Assembly: GCF_030263935.1 (NCBI RefSeq)
Contig: NZ_CP127162.1
Coordinates: forward strand, 2,985,501-3,049,500
DNA: 64,000 nt
Direction: 5' to 3'
From: Paenibacillus polygoni
GTDB taxonomy: Bacteria > Bacillota > Bacilli > Paenibacillales > Paenibacillaceae
Shown: positions 9,582 through 17,989 of the stretch, piece after piece
How the letters are laid out: the number at the start of each line of letters is the position of its first letter
Position numbering within the stretch: the stretch's first letter is position 1
Made by a program: the position numbers and the translations under genes
The notes under the pieces: model-generated
The model's database searches: none
Told to the model about the DNA's origin: nothing
The model's input: the letters and a program-made list of their open reading frames with translations, nothing else

Positions 9582-9641
9582 AAAAAGCCGTAAGACAGAT
9601 GGATCTGTGTGAACCAGTCCATGAATCTTACGGCTTTTTAT
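9582..9641. terminator. Bidirectional terminator between convergent genes
   Basis: AAAAAGCCGTAAGA and TCTTACGGCTTTTT form a 14-bp stem with A and T tails on both sides, serving the DUF4184 gene and the arabinanase gene. Confidence 0.85.
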
Positions 9642-9657
9642 TGCTCTTGTAAGTTTA

Positions 9658-12039
9658 TTATTTTGAAAATAGACTCTGAATATCTTCCTTGCTCAAGGCT
9701 TGATTATAGATGCTAACCTCATCTAAACTTCCATTGAAGTAGGGATCCGCTGCAAATCTGCTTTTACCAAGGTATGCTTCGTTAGCAAGCAAGTCTTTCG
9801 GGTTATACGTCATTTCTTTATTCGTAGCAACCGGCTGTCCATTCACATACATCGTACCGGTATTCCCCTCAAGCGTTACGGCTACATGCGTCCATTCGTT
9901 CTGAGGAAGTTTCGCTTGTGACAGCAAACTTTGATCAACACCGTTATGAATCGTGAACTGTAGTACACCTGTATGCTGAGAAGGAGTCAGGAACATGTGT
10001 TTTCCAAGCCCATTTCCGAAATCAAAGATACGTTGCCAGTCTCCTCCACCATTCCATTTCACCCATGCAGCAAATGTGAAATCTTGAGCATCGGTAACGA
10101 GTCCTGGTACCTGCACATAACCATCTTTTCCGTTAAACTGAAGGGCAGCTCCTTTTTTACCTGAAGTTAGTTGCGTTGCGCCCCCTTGTAGCACTCCGTT
10201 TAGTCCATTTACAGATTGATCACTTACTTTCGTTCCTTGTACATCGTCAAAATTATAATTCGCAATGACGGGCCCTGTAAGTTCGGGCAGAACGGTCACG
10301 TTGAACGTTTTTGTTCCTGTGACTTTTCCTTTTTGTATCTTTGCAACAAGTTGAACCGTAGCTTGACCCTTACCAGCTATAGGTCTTTTCACTACCCCTG
10401 TATTGGAAACCACTTCTTTATTAGACGAAGTCCAGCTGATTGTGCTGTCTTCACTAGCTTTAACGGGTAGCACAAGATCTTGGTATACGGAGGTCGTATC
10501 GCCGATCGACAGATCTTTTTTCACCGCAGCTACCACATCTTTATCTTTCCGTTCTTCCGTACGACTGCCCCATAGAGCAACCCCTTGATTCGAAAGTGTA
10601 GTAAACGTCATAACCGTCTGTTCTTTGGATGAATCCCACTCTCTGGAGAATACGCCTTTATACTGTGTACCATCCACATTCACTACTGCTTCCCCATTTT
10701 TCCCAAGACTCCAAGTACCCTTCACATCACCTGTAATCTTACCTTTCTTGTCAAACACCGCTTTTGACGGAGTTTTAATGGCATTCGTAATCTCTTTACC
10801 ATGATTGATGATTTGGTAGGTGCCTTGAACATCATTTGCATTAATATTCTTCTTAAATTCCTGATCCGTATAACGATAAGGTGCTACCACAGGCCAGCCG
10901 TCTTGATTCATATACATCTCATGTACACGAATTTCATGACCCTCGCCTTGGTTCGGGAAACGACTATGGAAGATTAAAAATGATTTGCCTGTCTTTTCAT
11001 CGTAATAAGCGGAGTTATGGCCCGGAGATACATAACCTAAACCGGAACCTGATCCAGGGTCACCAATTTCTCTTGTGAACTGAAAGTTCCCCATTAGTTT
11101 CACGCCGAAAGGCTCGATGGAACGATCATCAAAGAGCGGCAGTGATGGATCTGCTTTGACCTCAGTCATATCATTGCCTTCTGCATCAAGGTAAGGACCA
11201 TCCGGATTCTTGGAACGAACAACTCTCATATTGTATCCGCCAACAGAGTCAAGTCCGCCATAAGATAAGTACATGTAATAATAATCCGTCTCTGGATGAT
11301 ACAAAATATAAGGTCCTTCAATACGGCTGTGATTACCGCCAATTAATTTCTCGCCATACCCTTGATCAGGCAAGATCTTGCCTGTCTTTGGATCCATTTC
11401 AAGAATGAAAATTCCGCCCGAATAGGATCCGTATACCATCCACAGCTTCCCATTCTTATCGTAGAACACATCAGGATCGACTACATTTGGATGCTTTGTA
11501 GCATCATAAATCGTGCCATCTTCTGAGATCTCATCCCACATACCTGACTTCAGCAGAATACCTTCGTCCTTATAAGGACCTTCGATATTGTCCGCAACCG
11601 CTACGCCGAGCGCTGATCTCGGAGAGTCTCCTTTACAAGCATTGTAGTACATATAAAAACGTCCATCTTCGAGTTGAATCACATCCGCTGCCCAAAGTGT
11701 ATCACTCTGTGCCCAGGCGAGAGCTTCTTTTAGTTCTTCCGTAACATTCGGAATGAGTTTATTCCCATCTTTCACTCCCGAATCAATCAAGTTCCAACTC
11801 ATTAAATCCGTTGATTTGGCAGCGGCAAGGTGAGAACCAAAAACATAAAACGTGTTGTCCACTTTAATTACGGACGGATCATGAACAGAAGCTTCTTGAA
11901 AAACAGGGCTGGTCTGCTCATTCGCCCCCTTCGCTTCACTAACAGAAATCGCTCCTGTAGAACCAAAGACGCTTAACAAAACCGTCAAGGTTGTCGTGAG
12001 CAGTGCTGCTTTCTTACTGCGCTTGAATAATGGATACAA
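9658..12039 (-). CDS. Secreted GH43 arabinan endo-1,5-alpha-L-arabinosidase with LamG domain
   Basis: 793 residues. A signal peptide (KKAALLTTTLTVLLSVFGS, cleaved about residue 37) directs export. The GH43 five-blade propeller spans about 45-390: HDPSVIKVDNTFYVFGSH supplies the general-base Asp, NVVDPDVFYD the middle Asp, and RIEGPYILYHPETDYYYMYLSYG the acid Glu. An arabinanase C-terminal domain follows (about 400-500), then an atrophied Ig-like domain (510-590, ISWTSSNKEVV) and a LamG-like domain (595-793) that probably binds polysaccharide. It resembles B. subtilis AbnB with the LamG module added. The start is TTG after AGGAG. It would cut pectic arabinan outside the cell. A cre-like site lies upstream. 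Confidence 0.9.
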   Translation of the reverse strand: MYPLFKRSKKAALLTTTLTVLLSVFGSTGAISVSEAKGANEQTSPVFQEASVHDPSVIKVDNTFYVFGSHLAAAKSTDLMSWNLIDSGVKDGNKLIPNVTEELKEALAWAQSDTLWAADVIQLEDGRFYMYYNACKGDSPRSALGVAVADNIEGPYKDEGILLKSGMWDEISEDGTIYDATKHPNVVDPDVFYDKNGKLWMVYGSYSGGIFILEMDPKTGKILPDQGYGEKLIGGNHSRIEGPYILYHPETDYYYMYLSYGGLDSVGGYNMRVVRSKNPDGPYLDAEGNDMTEVKADPSLPLFDDRSIEPFGVKLMGNFQFTREIGDPGSGSGLGYVSPGHNSAYYDEKTGKSFLIFHSRFPNQGEGHEIRVHEMYMNQDGWPVVAPYRYTDQEFKKNINANDVQGTYQIINHGKEITNAIKTPSKAVFDKKGKITGDVKGTWSLGKNGEAVVNVDGTQYKGVFSREWDSSKEQTVMTFTTLSNQGVALWGSRTEERKDKDVVAAVKKDLSIGDTTSVYQDLVLPVKASEDSTISWTSSNKEVVSNTGVVKRPIAGKGQATVQLVAKIQKGKVTGTKTFNVTVLPELTGPVIANYNFDDVQGTKVSDQSVNGLNGVLQGGATQLTSGKKGAALQFNGKDGYVQVPGLVTDAQDFTFAAWVKWNGGGDWQRIFDFGNGLGKHMFLTPSQHTGVLQFTIHNGVDQSLLSQAKLPQNEWTHVAVTLEGNTGTMYVNGQPVATNKEMTYNPKDLLANEAYLGKSRFAADPYFNGSLDEVSIYNQALSKEDIQSLFSK

Positions 12040-12087
12040 CGTTACCCTCTCCTTTTCAAGTAGTTAATAGGGAATACACTTCACAGT

Positions 12088-12100
12088 TGAAACGCTTACA
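12088..12100 (-). promoter_or_regulatory. cre-like catabolite repression site upstream of the arabinanase gene
   Basis: On the minus strand the site reads TGTAAGCGTTTCA, close to the catabolite-control (CcpA) consensus but one base short at its right side. A second imperfect copy on the plus strand at 12186-12199 (TGGAAACCCTTACA) has C for G in the central CG. Both lie in the 311-base gap before the arabinanase gene, which would fit glucose repression of arabinan use. Apart from these and the terminator at 12272-12333 I see nothing else in the gap. Confidence 0.4.
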
Positions 12101-12271
12101 GAATTGTTATGCTTAATAATTATGTAAATTCATTTAGTTGTTTGTTAAATAATAGCACTCCTCATATATTCTTTCAATATAAAAATGGAAACCCTTACAG
12201 ATTGTAGAATCTTCTTTTACCAAGATAATAAGAGGTGTATGGTCCATTTATATTTATCTATTAATAAAATA

Positions 12272-12333
12272 AAAAAACGGCTGTTTCGGAACAATCTGCA
12301 GTAATACGCAGAATCGTTACCGAATCAGCCGTT
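12272..12333 (-). terminator. Terminator after the metallophosphoesterase gene
   Basis: AACGGCTG and CAGCCGTT plus an inner TTCGG/CCGAA pairing form the hairpin, followed on the minus strand by a seven-T run. Confidence 0.8.
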
Positions 12334-12350
12334 ATATTAATTAGAAGTTG

Positions 12351-13595
12351 CTATTCTTCATGTTCAATACTAAACACATCTAACAGTTTGCCATCCACAT
12401 CATAAGCCTGATAAGTCAGAGTGTTACCTCGAATCGTGATTCCTGCAAACATTTGTTTATTATTCTGGAAATGAATTTTGTGATAAAATTGATTCTCTTT
12501 TTTCTCATTGAATTTAGGACCGCTTGCATTCGCAACCACATATACGGTTCCTTCGTGATTACGAATCAGATCAGACCCATCTCCCGTAATCTCTCCTTGC
12601 TTAAGCGGATAAGATCTCGAATACTCATGATTATGGCCTTGAAGCACCAAATCCACCTCATATTCATCAAAGATTTCCGCCCAGTCCTGGATTTTCTTAT
12701 ACATGTTTCCGCCATATACTGGACGATGCATCGCTACCAATTTCCACTCTTTATCTGTACTTGATAAATCTTCTTTGAGCCACTCTGTCTGCTGCTTGAT
12801 ACTTCCCTCGGTATTGAGTACAGCGATATGGGCACTGCCATAATCAAAGGAGTAATTGGTTTCTGTTCCGCTTAATTTAGATGCACCGTTATCTGGCGTG
12901 TAGAAGTAAGAAGCAAATCGCTCAAACTTATCATCCATCACATCGTTATTACCGATGACAGGCACGATCGGGATACGGCTAATCCAGGAAGTGCTCTCTT
13001 CCAGAAAATAGTTCCACGCATCATCTGAACCCGCATCATCCACAAAGTCTCCCGCATGGACGACAAACGAGGCATCTGGAAACATGGTAAAGGCTTGATC
13101 CATTGTATTCTTCCAAAGTTCAAAATCACTTTGCGTCTCACCTTGCGAATCCGCAGCATAAATAAAGGAGAAATCCTCTTCTTCAGGAGCGGTTTCAAAG
13201 GTAAGTGCATCGCTCCATCCTTCCTTTGATCCGTCTCCAACACGGTATTGATATACGGTACCCGGTGATAGTCCGGTTGCCTCTACTTTATGAACTCCGA
13301 CCGTTTCCCCATTATCCAGCACAAGAGATGTCGTTGTTCCTTCGAAATTCAAGATTTGATCCCCTTTAAAAGAGGTGTCCTTCCCTTTTACAATCTGAAG
13401 TCTTGCAGACAAGTTCGGATTATCCGTTTGCCAAGTAAACGCGCGGCTCGTCGTAGAATCTTCGCTTATCGTACTTATTACGACCGGGTTTGCTTGCGTA
13501 TCTAAATTCCCTTTGGAGTACCACTGCATACCTAGCACTGCCGCAACAAGAAACACAGCAAATATGATAATCCACATTGTATCCTTTCGGTTCAT
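12351..13595 (-). CDS. Membrane-anchored purple-acid-phosphatase-like metallophosphoesterase
   Basis: 414 residues from the ATG at 13595, which has GGAGG six bases upstream; an earlier ATG at 13613 has none. One N-terminal membrane anchor (TMWIIIFAVFLVAAVLGM) is followed by a fibronectin-like purple acid phosphatase N-domain (about 40-135, PGTVYQYRVGDGSKEGWS). The metallophosphoesterase domain (140-400) has metal-binding blocks YAADSQG, HAGDFVDD, VIGNND, MHRPVYGG and LQGHNHEYSR. It would hydrolyse phosphate esters outside the cell. It is divergent from the PhoP-box-preceded polyphosphate/CotH block, so a phosphate-related role is plausible. I could not find a PhoP-type array on its own strand. 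Confidence 0.85.
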   Translation of the reverse strand: MNRKDTMWIIIFAVFLVAAVLGMQWYSKGNLDTQANPVVISTISEDSTTSRAFTWQTDNPNLSARLQIVKGKDTSFKGDQILNFEGTTTSLVLDNGETVGVHKVEATGLSPGTVYQYRVGDGSKEGWSDALTFETAPEEEDFSFIYAADSQGETQSDFELWKNTMDQAFTMFPDASFVVHAGDFVDDAGSDDAWNYFLEESTSWISRIPIVPVIGNNDVMDDKFERFASYFYTPDNGASKLSGTETNYSFDYGSAHIAVLNTEGSIKQQTEWLKEDLSSTDKEWKLVAMHRPVYGGNMYKKIQDWAEIFDEYEVDLVLQGHNHEYSRSYPLKQGEITGDGSDLIRNHEGTVYVVANASGPKFNEKKENQFYHKIHFQNNKQMFAGITIRGNTLTYQAYDVDGKLLDVFSIEHEE

Positions 13596-13735
13596 CCCCT
13601 TCCTCCATTCCATAAACGTAACTTAAAGTCTGAGGTAGTAACTGCAGCTGTTTGCTAAGATACACCCGAATGAAACTAGAAGTCAAACGAACATTTACCT
13701 TATTCATTACGCAGTTTTATGGGTACGATGTAAAA

Positions 13736-13789
13736 TTCATCCGTTTTTAAGGTTCCGTTCAAATTCAGTTCACACACTTTTATTATACT
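13736..13789 (+). promoter_or_regulatory. PhoP-box array and promoter, copy 1
   Basis: Four hexamers sit at an exact 11-base period: TTCATC (13736), TTAAGG (13747), TTCAAA (13758) and TTCACA (13769). A -10-like TATACT follows at 13784. In Bacillus, PhoP-activated promoters carry repeats of TT(A/C/T)A(A/C/T)A spaced by about five bases between about -20 and -60, which this geometry matches. The array precedes the short CotH-like gene and has a near-identical copy at 14411-14464. The assignment to PhoP is inferred from pattern and spacing. Confidence 0.7.
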
Positions 13790-13879
13790 TCATTTATTTC
13801 GTTTCATTTGAAGCGGCAATTCACCTTGAAGAAGGGATCTGCCCAAGTTTTAAAATATAAAATAAGGTGGTGCTCTTTT

Positions 13880-14293
13880 GTGAAAAAGAAATATTCGATT
13901 CTCCTTCTATACTTTTGCTCCATCTGTCTGATTCTGGTCCTTAGTCTATTCGGCAGTTCGTCTTCTTCATTCGTTGCTGCAGCAGCTGTTACCACTCCTA
14001 CTACAGAGAATGCAAACACCCCTGAACAGACCATGCCGTCTGTCACTCCAGATGGTGCGGAGGAAAGCCGGGTACCCGGCGAAGATCGAGGATTTGGCGG
14101 AGGATTTCCTGGAGGGGGTGCTGAAAGAGGCATGGGATTTCCACCAGGTGGTGGAGGAGAGGGTTTTCCTTCCTTTAATCAACAAAAGACACAACAAGGA
14201 TCAATGACCGATTTCATAGCCTCTGTAGTATCGATCATCTTCCTTCTATTCGCTTCCGCATTTGTACATCTCTATAAACGGAAACGTCTTTAA
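13880..14293 (+). CDS. Short secreted/membrane protein, CotH-like ends without the kinase core
   Basis: The likely start is the GTG at 13880, since the AAGGTGGTGCTCTT leader is the same as in front of the CotH gene at 16029; this gives 137 residues. The N-terminal hydrophobic segment shares YFCSICLILVL with the CotH protein's CFCSICLILAG but the lipobox Cys is lost. A Gly/Pro-rich stretch (GFGGGFPGGGAERG) and a C-terminal membrane segment ending in KRKRL also correspond. The entire CotH kinase domain is absent. It looks like an internally deleted duplicate of the CotH gene that kept good translation signals. It could be a membrane partner of the CotH protein or a decaying copy. Confidence 0.65.
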   Translation: MKKKYSILLLYFCSICLILVLSLFGSSSSSFVAAAAVTTPTTENANTPEQTMPSVTPDGAEESRVPGEDRGFGGGFPGGGAERGMGFPPGGGGEGFPSFNQQKTQQGSMTDFIASVVSIIFLLFASAFVHLYKRKRL

Positions 14294-14315
14294 TCTTCAG
14301 TATCAAAAACTTATG

Positions 14316-14351
14316 AGACTGTCTCCCCTTTGGGGTAGGCCGTCTTTTTTT
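14316..14351 (+). terminator. Terminator after the short CotH-like gene
   Basis: The stem AGAC/GTCT plus TCCCC/GGGG encloses a TTT loop and is followed by seven Ts. It separates this gene from the next promoter. Confidence 0.7.
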
Positions 14352-14410
14352 ATCTGCTTCCAGTGACATTCATTAACTTTATTCGTTCTTTTTGTAATGA
14401 GAATGTAAAA

Positions 14411-14464
14411 TTCATCTATTTTTAAGGTTCAGTTCAAATACAGTTCACACAGTCCAAGTAAGAT
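14411..14464 (+). promoter_or_regulatory. PhoP-box array and promoter, copy 2
   Basis: TTCATC (14411), TTAAGG (14422), TTCAAA (14433) and TTCACA (14444) repeat at the same 11-base period as copy 1, and a -10-like TAAGAT follows at 14459, exactly the same offset. The array stands in front of the VTC/DUF4956/CotH genes and, by this geometry, is likely an activator-dependent PhoP promoter. Confidence 0.7.
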
Positions 14465-14541
14465 GGGTCTCAAGCCGAAAACAATCAGATGCAAGTTAGC
14501 TGCGTAACTTGTGAATCTACCCTAGAAAGAGAGGTGTAATT

Positions 14542-15279
14542 ATGCTCACCCCAGCTCATGTGCAGCTTAGTAAACCTGTAAAGTACCGCAATGAACTTAA
14601 GTTTCTTATCAATCAGCATCAGTATATGATTCTGCGTCAAAGACTTAGAAACATTGTAAAGTACGATGAGAATGTAGGAGATACCGGAGAGTATCACATT
14701 CGAAGTTTGTACTTTGATGATATGGACAACCGTGCTCTTCACGAAAAACTGGGCGGTGTCCGGGACCGGGCTAAATACCGGATTCGAATCTACAATGTGG
14801 AAGACAAGGTCATTCATTTTGAGAAGAAAGTGAAAAAAGGGGATCTCATCGCAAAACAAAAAGTATCCCTGACAAGAGAAATGTATGAATCCATTATCGC
14901 TGGTGATTACGAAGTACTGAATGTTCCCGAAAAACCGCTGATGTACGAAATTTATCATGAAATGCGGGATCGGATGTTACGTCCCAAAGTCATTGTTGAT
15001 TATGTAAGAGAGCCCTTTGTTTGTCACCATGGCAATGTGAGGATTACGTTTGATAAGGACCTTCGAACCGGCCTACACTCTCTTGATATGTTCAACAAAG
15101 ATTTACATCCTGTAAGGGCAATCGATGAAAATCTGATGATTCTGGAAGTGAAATTTGATGAGTACATTCCGGAATACATACGGATTGCATTACAGCTTGA
15201 AGGATTAAACCGGCAATCGGCTTCAAAATATGTCATTTGCCGTAAGTTTCTAAAGTATAACACTTGGGAGGATTATTAA
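14542..15279 (+). CDS. VTC-domain polyphosphate polymerase
   Basis: 245 residues, nearly all VTC domain. The tunnel-fold landmarks with their basic and acidic residues are visible: KYRNELKFLI near 14, IRSLYFDDMDN near 52, KYRIRIYN near 77, HFEKKVKKGDLIAKQK near 91, KVIVDYVREPF near 152, LEVKFDEYIPEYI near 203 and RQSASKYVICR near 223. In yeast the VTC4 domain makes polyphosphate from ATP inside a basic tunnel. Here it is cytosolic, and the partner membrane protein is probably the DUF4956 product encoded one base downstream. The ATG has AGAGGTG upstream. It lies behind PhoP-box copy 2, which suggests induction by phosphate limitation. Confidence 0.88.
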   Translation: MLTPAHVQLSKPVKYRNELKFLINQHQYMILRQRLRNIVKYDENVGDTGEYHIRSLYFDDMDNRALHEKLGGVRDRAKYRIRIYNVEDKVIHFEKKVKKGDLIAKQKVSLTREMYESIIAGDYEVLNVPEKPLMYEIYHEMRDRMLRPKVIVDYVREPFVCHHGNVRITFDKDLRTGLHSLDMFNKDLHPVRAIDENLMILEVKFDEYIPEYIRIALQLEGLNRQSASKYVICRKFLKYNTWEDY

Positions 15280-15280
15280 G

Positions 15281-16009
15281 ATGTCAGCAACAGTTTCTAC
15301 GACGGCAGCAGCGACACAAGCTACTACCGACACTACGAATTTTACAGATATTATTAAAAAATCGGTGATGGAAAACTTCACATCCGATATTAGTATTTCC
15401 GAAATTATTATCAGTTTAGCGGTCGCTTTTCTGATTGGTCTCTTTATTTTCACACTTTATAAGCGTGTATTCAGTGGAGTGCTTTACTCCAAAAGCTTTA
15501 ATGTTTCTCTGATTGGAATGACGATGGTAACTGCGATGGTCATCATTGCGATCAACTCTAACCTCGTATTGTCTCTTGGTATGGTTGGTGCGCTGTCCAT
15601 TGTTCGTTTTAGAACACCGATTAAAGACCCGACAGATCTGATTTTCTTGTTCTGGGCAGCGGCAGCAGGGATTGTCTCTGGTGCAGGATTCTATACACTT
15701 GCAGCTCTCGGTTCCGCTATTATTGGTCTTATTCTCTTCTTCTTTATTAAGAGAACATCTCTTGATACTCCTTACCTTCTCGTTGTAAATTGCGACAGCG
15801 ATGCTACGGAAAAACAAATTCACGAACAACTAGTCGGCATCGTAAAACGCTACAACGTAAAACAAAAAACCGTTACTGCAGGCAACATTGAAGTCACCTT
15901 TGAAGTTCGTTTGAAGGACAGCGAAGGCAGCTTTGTTAACCAGCTTACTGGAATTCAAGGTGTTAAGAATGCGGTGCTCATCAGCTATAACGGTGACTAT
16001 GTATCCTAA
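15281..16009 (+). CDS. DUF4956 integral membrane protein
   Basis: 242 residues. After a Thr/Ala-rich N-terminus there are about four membrane segments between residues 42 and 160 (ISLAVAFLIGLFIFTLY, MTMVTAMVIIAI, LGMVGALSIVRFRTPIKDPTDLIFLFWAAAAGIV, AALGSAIIGLILFFFI). The loop SIVRFRTPIKDPTD is the hallmark of DUF4956. A soluble C-terminal ferredoxin-like domain follows (residues 165-242). The gene starts one base after the VTC gene with GGGAGG as ribosome binding site. DUF4956 genes are regularly found beside VTC and CotH genes; a channel or scaffold role for the polymerase is a guess from that linkage. Confidence 0.85.
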   Translation: MSATVSTTAAATQATTDTTNFTDIIKKSVMENFTSDISISEIIISLAVAFLIGLFIFTLYKRVFSGVLYSKSFNVSLIGMTMVTAMVIIAINSNLVLSLGMVGALSIVRFRTPIKDPTDLIFLFWAAAAGIVSGAGFYTLAALGSAIIGLILFFFIKRTSLDTPYLLVVNCDSDATEKQIHEQLVGIVKRYNVKQKTVTAGNIEVTFEVRLKDSEGSFVNQLTGIQGVKNAVLISYNGDYVS

Positions 16010-16028
16010 AGATAAGGTGGTGCTCTAG

Positions 16029-17867
16029 ATGAAGAACAAAATGACCCGTCTTCTTCTATGCTTCTGCTCCATCTGTCTGATTCTGGCCGGCTGCCAATTT
16101 GGCAGCTCGACCTCTTCCACGGATTCATCAGAAACCGCTGTATCCAAGAAAACACAGAAAATAGAAGAAACCATTTTTCCAAAAGATAAAGTGGTCGATG
16201 TAAAAATAACGATTGATAAAGATGAATTTCAAGATATGCTGGACAACGCCAGTGCGGAAGAATATAAGCCCGCCATTGTAGAATATAACGGTATTAAACT
16301 TGAAAATGTCGGTATTCGTACGAAAGGGAATTTAAGTCTTCGCTCTGTTGTTCAAATGGAAGACTCCAATCGCTACAGCTTCAAGCTTTCCTTTGATGAA
16401 TATGTGAATCAGACACTCGAAGGCATTAGCAAAATCAACTTAAACAACAACTATAGTGATGCCAGCAGCATGCGAGAGTTTTTGACCTATGAATTAGCAG
16501 AATTAATGGGACTTCCTACTCCTGAATATTCTTTCGTTAATATCTATATTAATGATGAACTATGGGGATTTTATCTTGCTGTTGAGCAGATCGATGAATC
16601 CTATTTGGAGCGAAACTTCGGTACCTCCTATGGATCACTATACAAAGGTGTAATGACCGGTCAAGGCAGCGATTTAACTTGGCTCGGTGATGATCCGGAT
16701 CTGTATACGGGTCTTGAAGTGAAGTCTGAAAAATCAGATGGCGATGCACTGATCGCCATGCTGAATGAACTTAATAATGGAACTGACTACGAGAAATATA
16801 TCGATATAGAGGATGCATTAGGATATATTGCCCTGAACGTGCTGACGAATAATACAGATAGTTATCTTGGGTCAAATAAACAAAACTACTATCTGTATGA
16901 AGAAGATGGCGTCTTCTCGATCCTTCCTTGGGATTACAATATGGCTTTTGGGGGCCTCGGAAGAAGCAGTCTGTATATCGATGAGCCAACGCAAGGAGCT
17001 TTGGATGAACGTCCACTCATTGCAAAACTGCTTGCTGTAGATGAATATAAAGAGCAGTATCATCAGATCCTGAAAGAAGCGGTTGATGGATACCTTGCTA
17101 ATGATACTTTTACTGCACGAGTACAAGAAGTGAAATCGATGATTGCAGAATATGTAAAAGCAGACCCGAATGCATTTTATACCTATGAAGAATTTGAAAA
17201 AGGAGTTACAAGTCTGATCTCCACCAATGCATCACAAGTCACCGATATTTCTGAACAGCTTGATGGCACCTCTCCTTCTGCCGGCGACGGCTCCGGAAGC
17301 GGCGGAGGCATGGGCGGCGGTGGCAGAGGCGGAGGTATAGACAGAGGTGATGCAGAAGGTGCTGCTCCTAATAATGTTCCTGCCGGAGCTGCTGGCGGGG
17401 TTAACAATGAGGCAGCTAATGGCGCACCTAATGCTACTACTAACAATGTTGCTCCTAACGGCGCTGCTAATGACACAGCTAACGGAGCTTCTAACGAGCA
17501 ATCAAATACGACAAATCAACCACCAGCTGGTCAAGTCCCATCAGACCAAACAAGCCAAAATGGTGATCAGAGTGACACCACTCCTACTGATGGAGCTCAG
17601 CCAGGCGCACAACCTGAAGAAGGGAATGGTATAACACCTCCTGATGGATTCGGCGGCGGAATGGGAGAAGCACCCGATGGTTTTGGCGGCGGGATGAATC
17701 GTCCTGAAGGCGGCATGATGGGAGGTGGTGGATTCCCTGGCGGTGGAGGAAATCAACAAAATGTGCAGCAAGGAACTACACAAGACTTAATTACAGTTGC
17801 CGTATCTCTACTCATAGTCATAATCGCTTGTCTTTTCGTTACTTTCTACAAACGCAAACGACTTTAA
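16029..17867 (+). CDS. CotH-family kinase, lipoprotein with Gly-rich tail and C-terminal membrane segment
   Basis: 612 residues. A lipoprotein signal ends in LILAGC (Cys near residue 21). The CotH domain covers about 50-410: VGIRTKGN, KLSFDEYVNQTLEGISKINLNNN, FYLAVEQIDESYL, GSLYKG, LNVLTNNTDSYLGSNKQNYYLY and the metal-binding PWDYNMAFGG. CotH proteins are atypical secreted kinases; B. subtilis CotH phosphorylates spore coat proteins. A long low-complexity region (415-580) rich in Gly, Asn, Ala, Gln and Thr comes next, then a final membrane segment and KRKRL. AAGGTGG precedes the ATG, 19 bases after DUF4956. Position in a polyphosphate block under a PhoP-like promoter points to a cell-surface rather than a spore-coat role. 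Confidence 0.88.
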   Translation: MKNKMTRLLLCFCSICLILAGCQFGSSTSSTDSSETAVSKKTQKIEETIFPKDKVVDVKITIDKDEFQDMLDNASAEEYKPAIVEYNGIKLENVGIRTKGNLSLRSVVQMEDSNRYSFKLSFDEYVNQTLEGISKINLNNNYSDASSMREFLTYELAELMGLPTPEYSFVNIYINDELWGFYLAVEQIDESYLERNFGTSYGSLYKGVMTGQGSDLTWLGDDPDLYTGLEVKSEKSDGDALIAMLNELNNGTDYEKYIDIEDALGYIALNVLTNNTDSYLGSNKQNYYLYEEDGVFSILPWDYNMAFGGLGRSSLYIDEPTQGALDERPLIAKLLAVDEYKEQYHQILKEAVDGYLANDTFTARVQEVKSMIAEYVKADPNAFYTYEEFEKGVTSLISTNASQVTDISEQLDGTSPSAGDGSGSGGGMGGGGRGGGIDRGDAEGAAPNNVPAGAAGGVNNEAANGAPNATTNNVAPNGAANDTANGASNEQSNTTNQPPAGQVPSDQTSQNGDQSDTTPTDGAQPGAQPEEGNGITPPDGFGGGMGEAPDGFGGGMNRPEGGMMGGGGFPGGGGNQQNVQQGTTQDLITVAVSLLIVIIACLFVTFYKRKRL

Positions 17868-17940
17868 TAGTAAAAATGCTAAGCTAACATTACCACTTTG
17901 ACGCGAGATGTTACCCTGAAAATGAAATGACAACAACTCC

Positions 17941-17980
17941 AAAAAGCCTGTTCACCTTTCCGTGAGCAGGCTTTTTGTGA
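17941..17980. terminator. Terminator after the CotH gene
   Basis: AAAAAGCCTG and CAGGCTTTTT pair around a GTTCAC/GTGAGC inner stem. The ends allow function in both directions, also for the convergent gene at 17990-18778. Confidence 0.85.
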
Positions 17981-17989
17981 GTTCAACGA

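Noticed and set aside
14485..14958. 157-codon minus-strand frame
   Set aside because: Antisense to the VTC gene and its promoter; no recognisable protein features.
17183..17501. Ala/Pro/Ser-rich minus-strand frames
   Set aside because: Complement of the low-complexity Gly/Asn/Ala region of CotH; repetitive composition creates open frames by chance.
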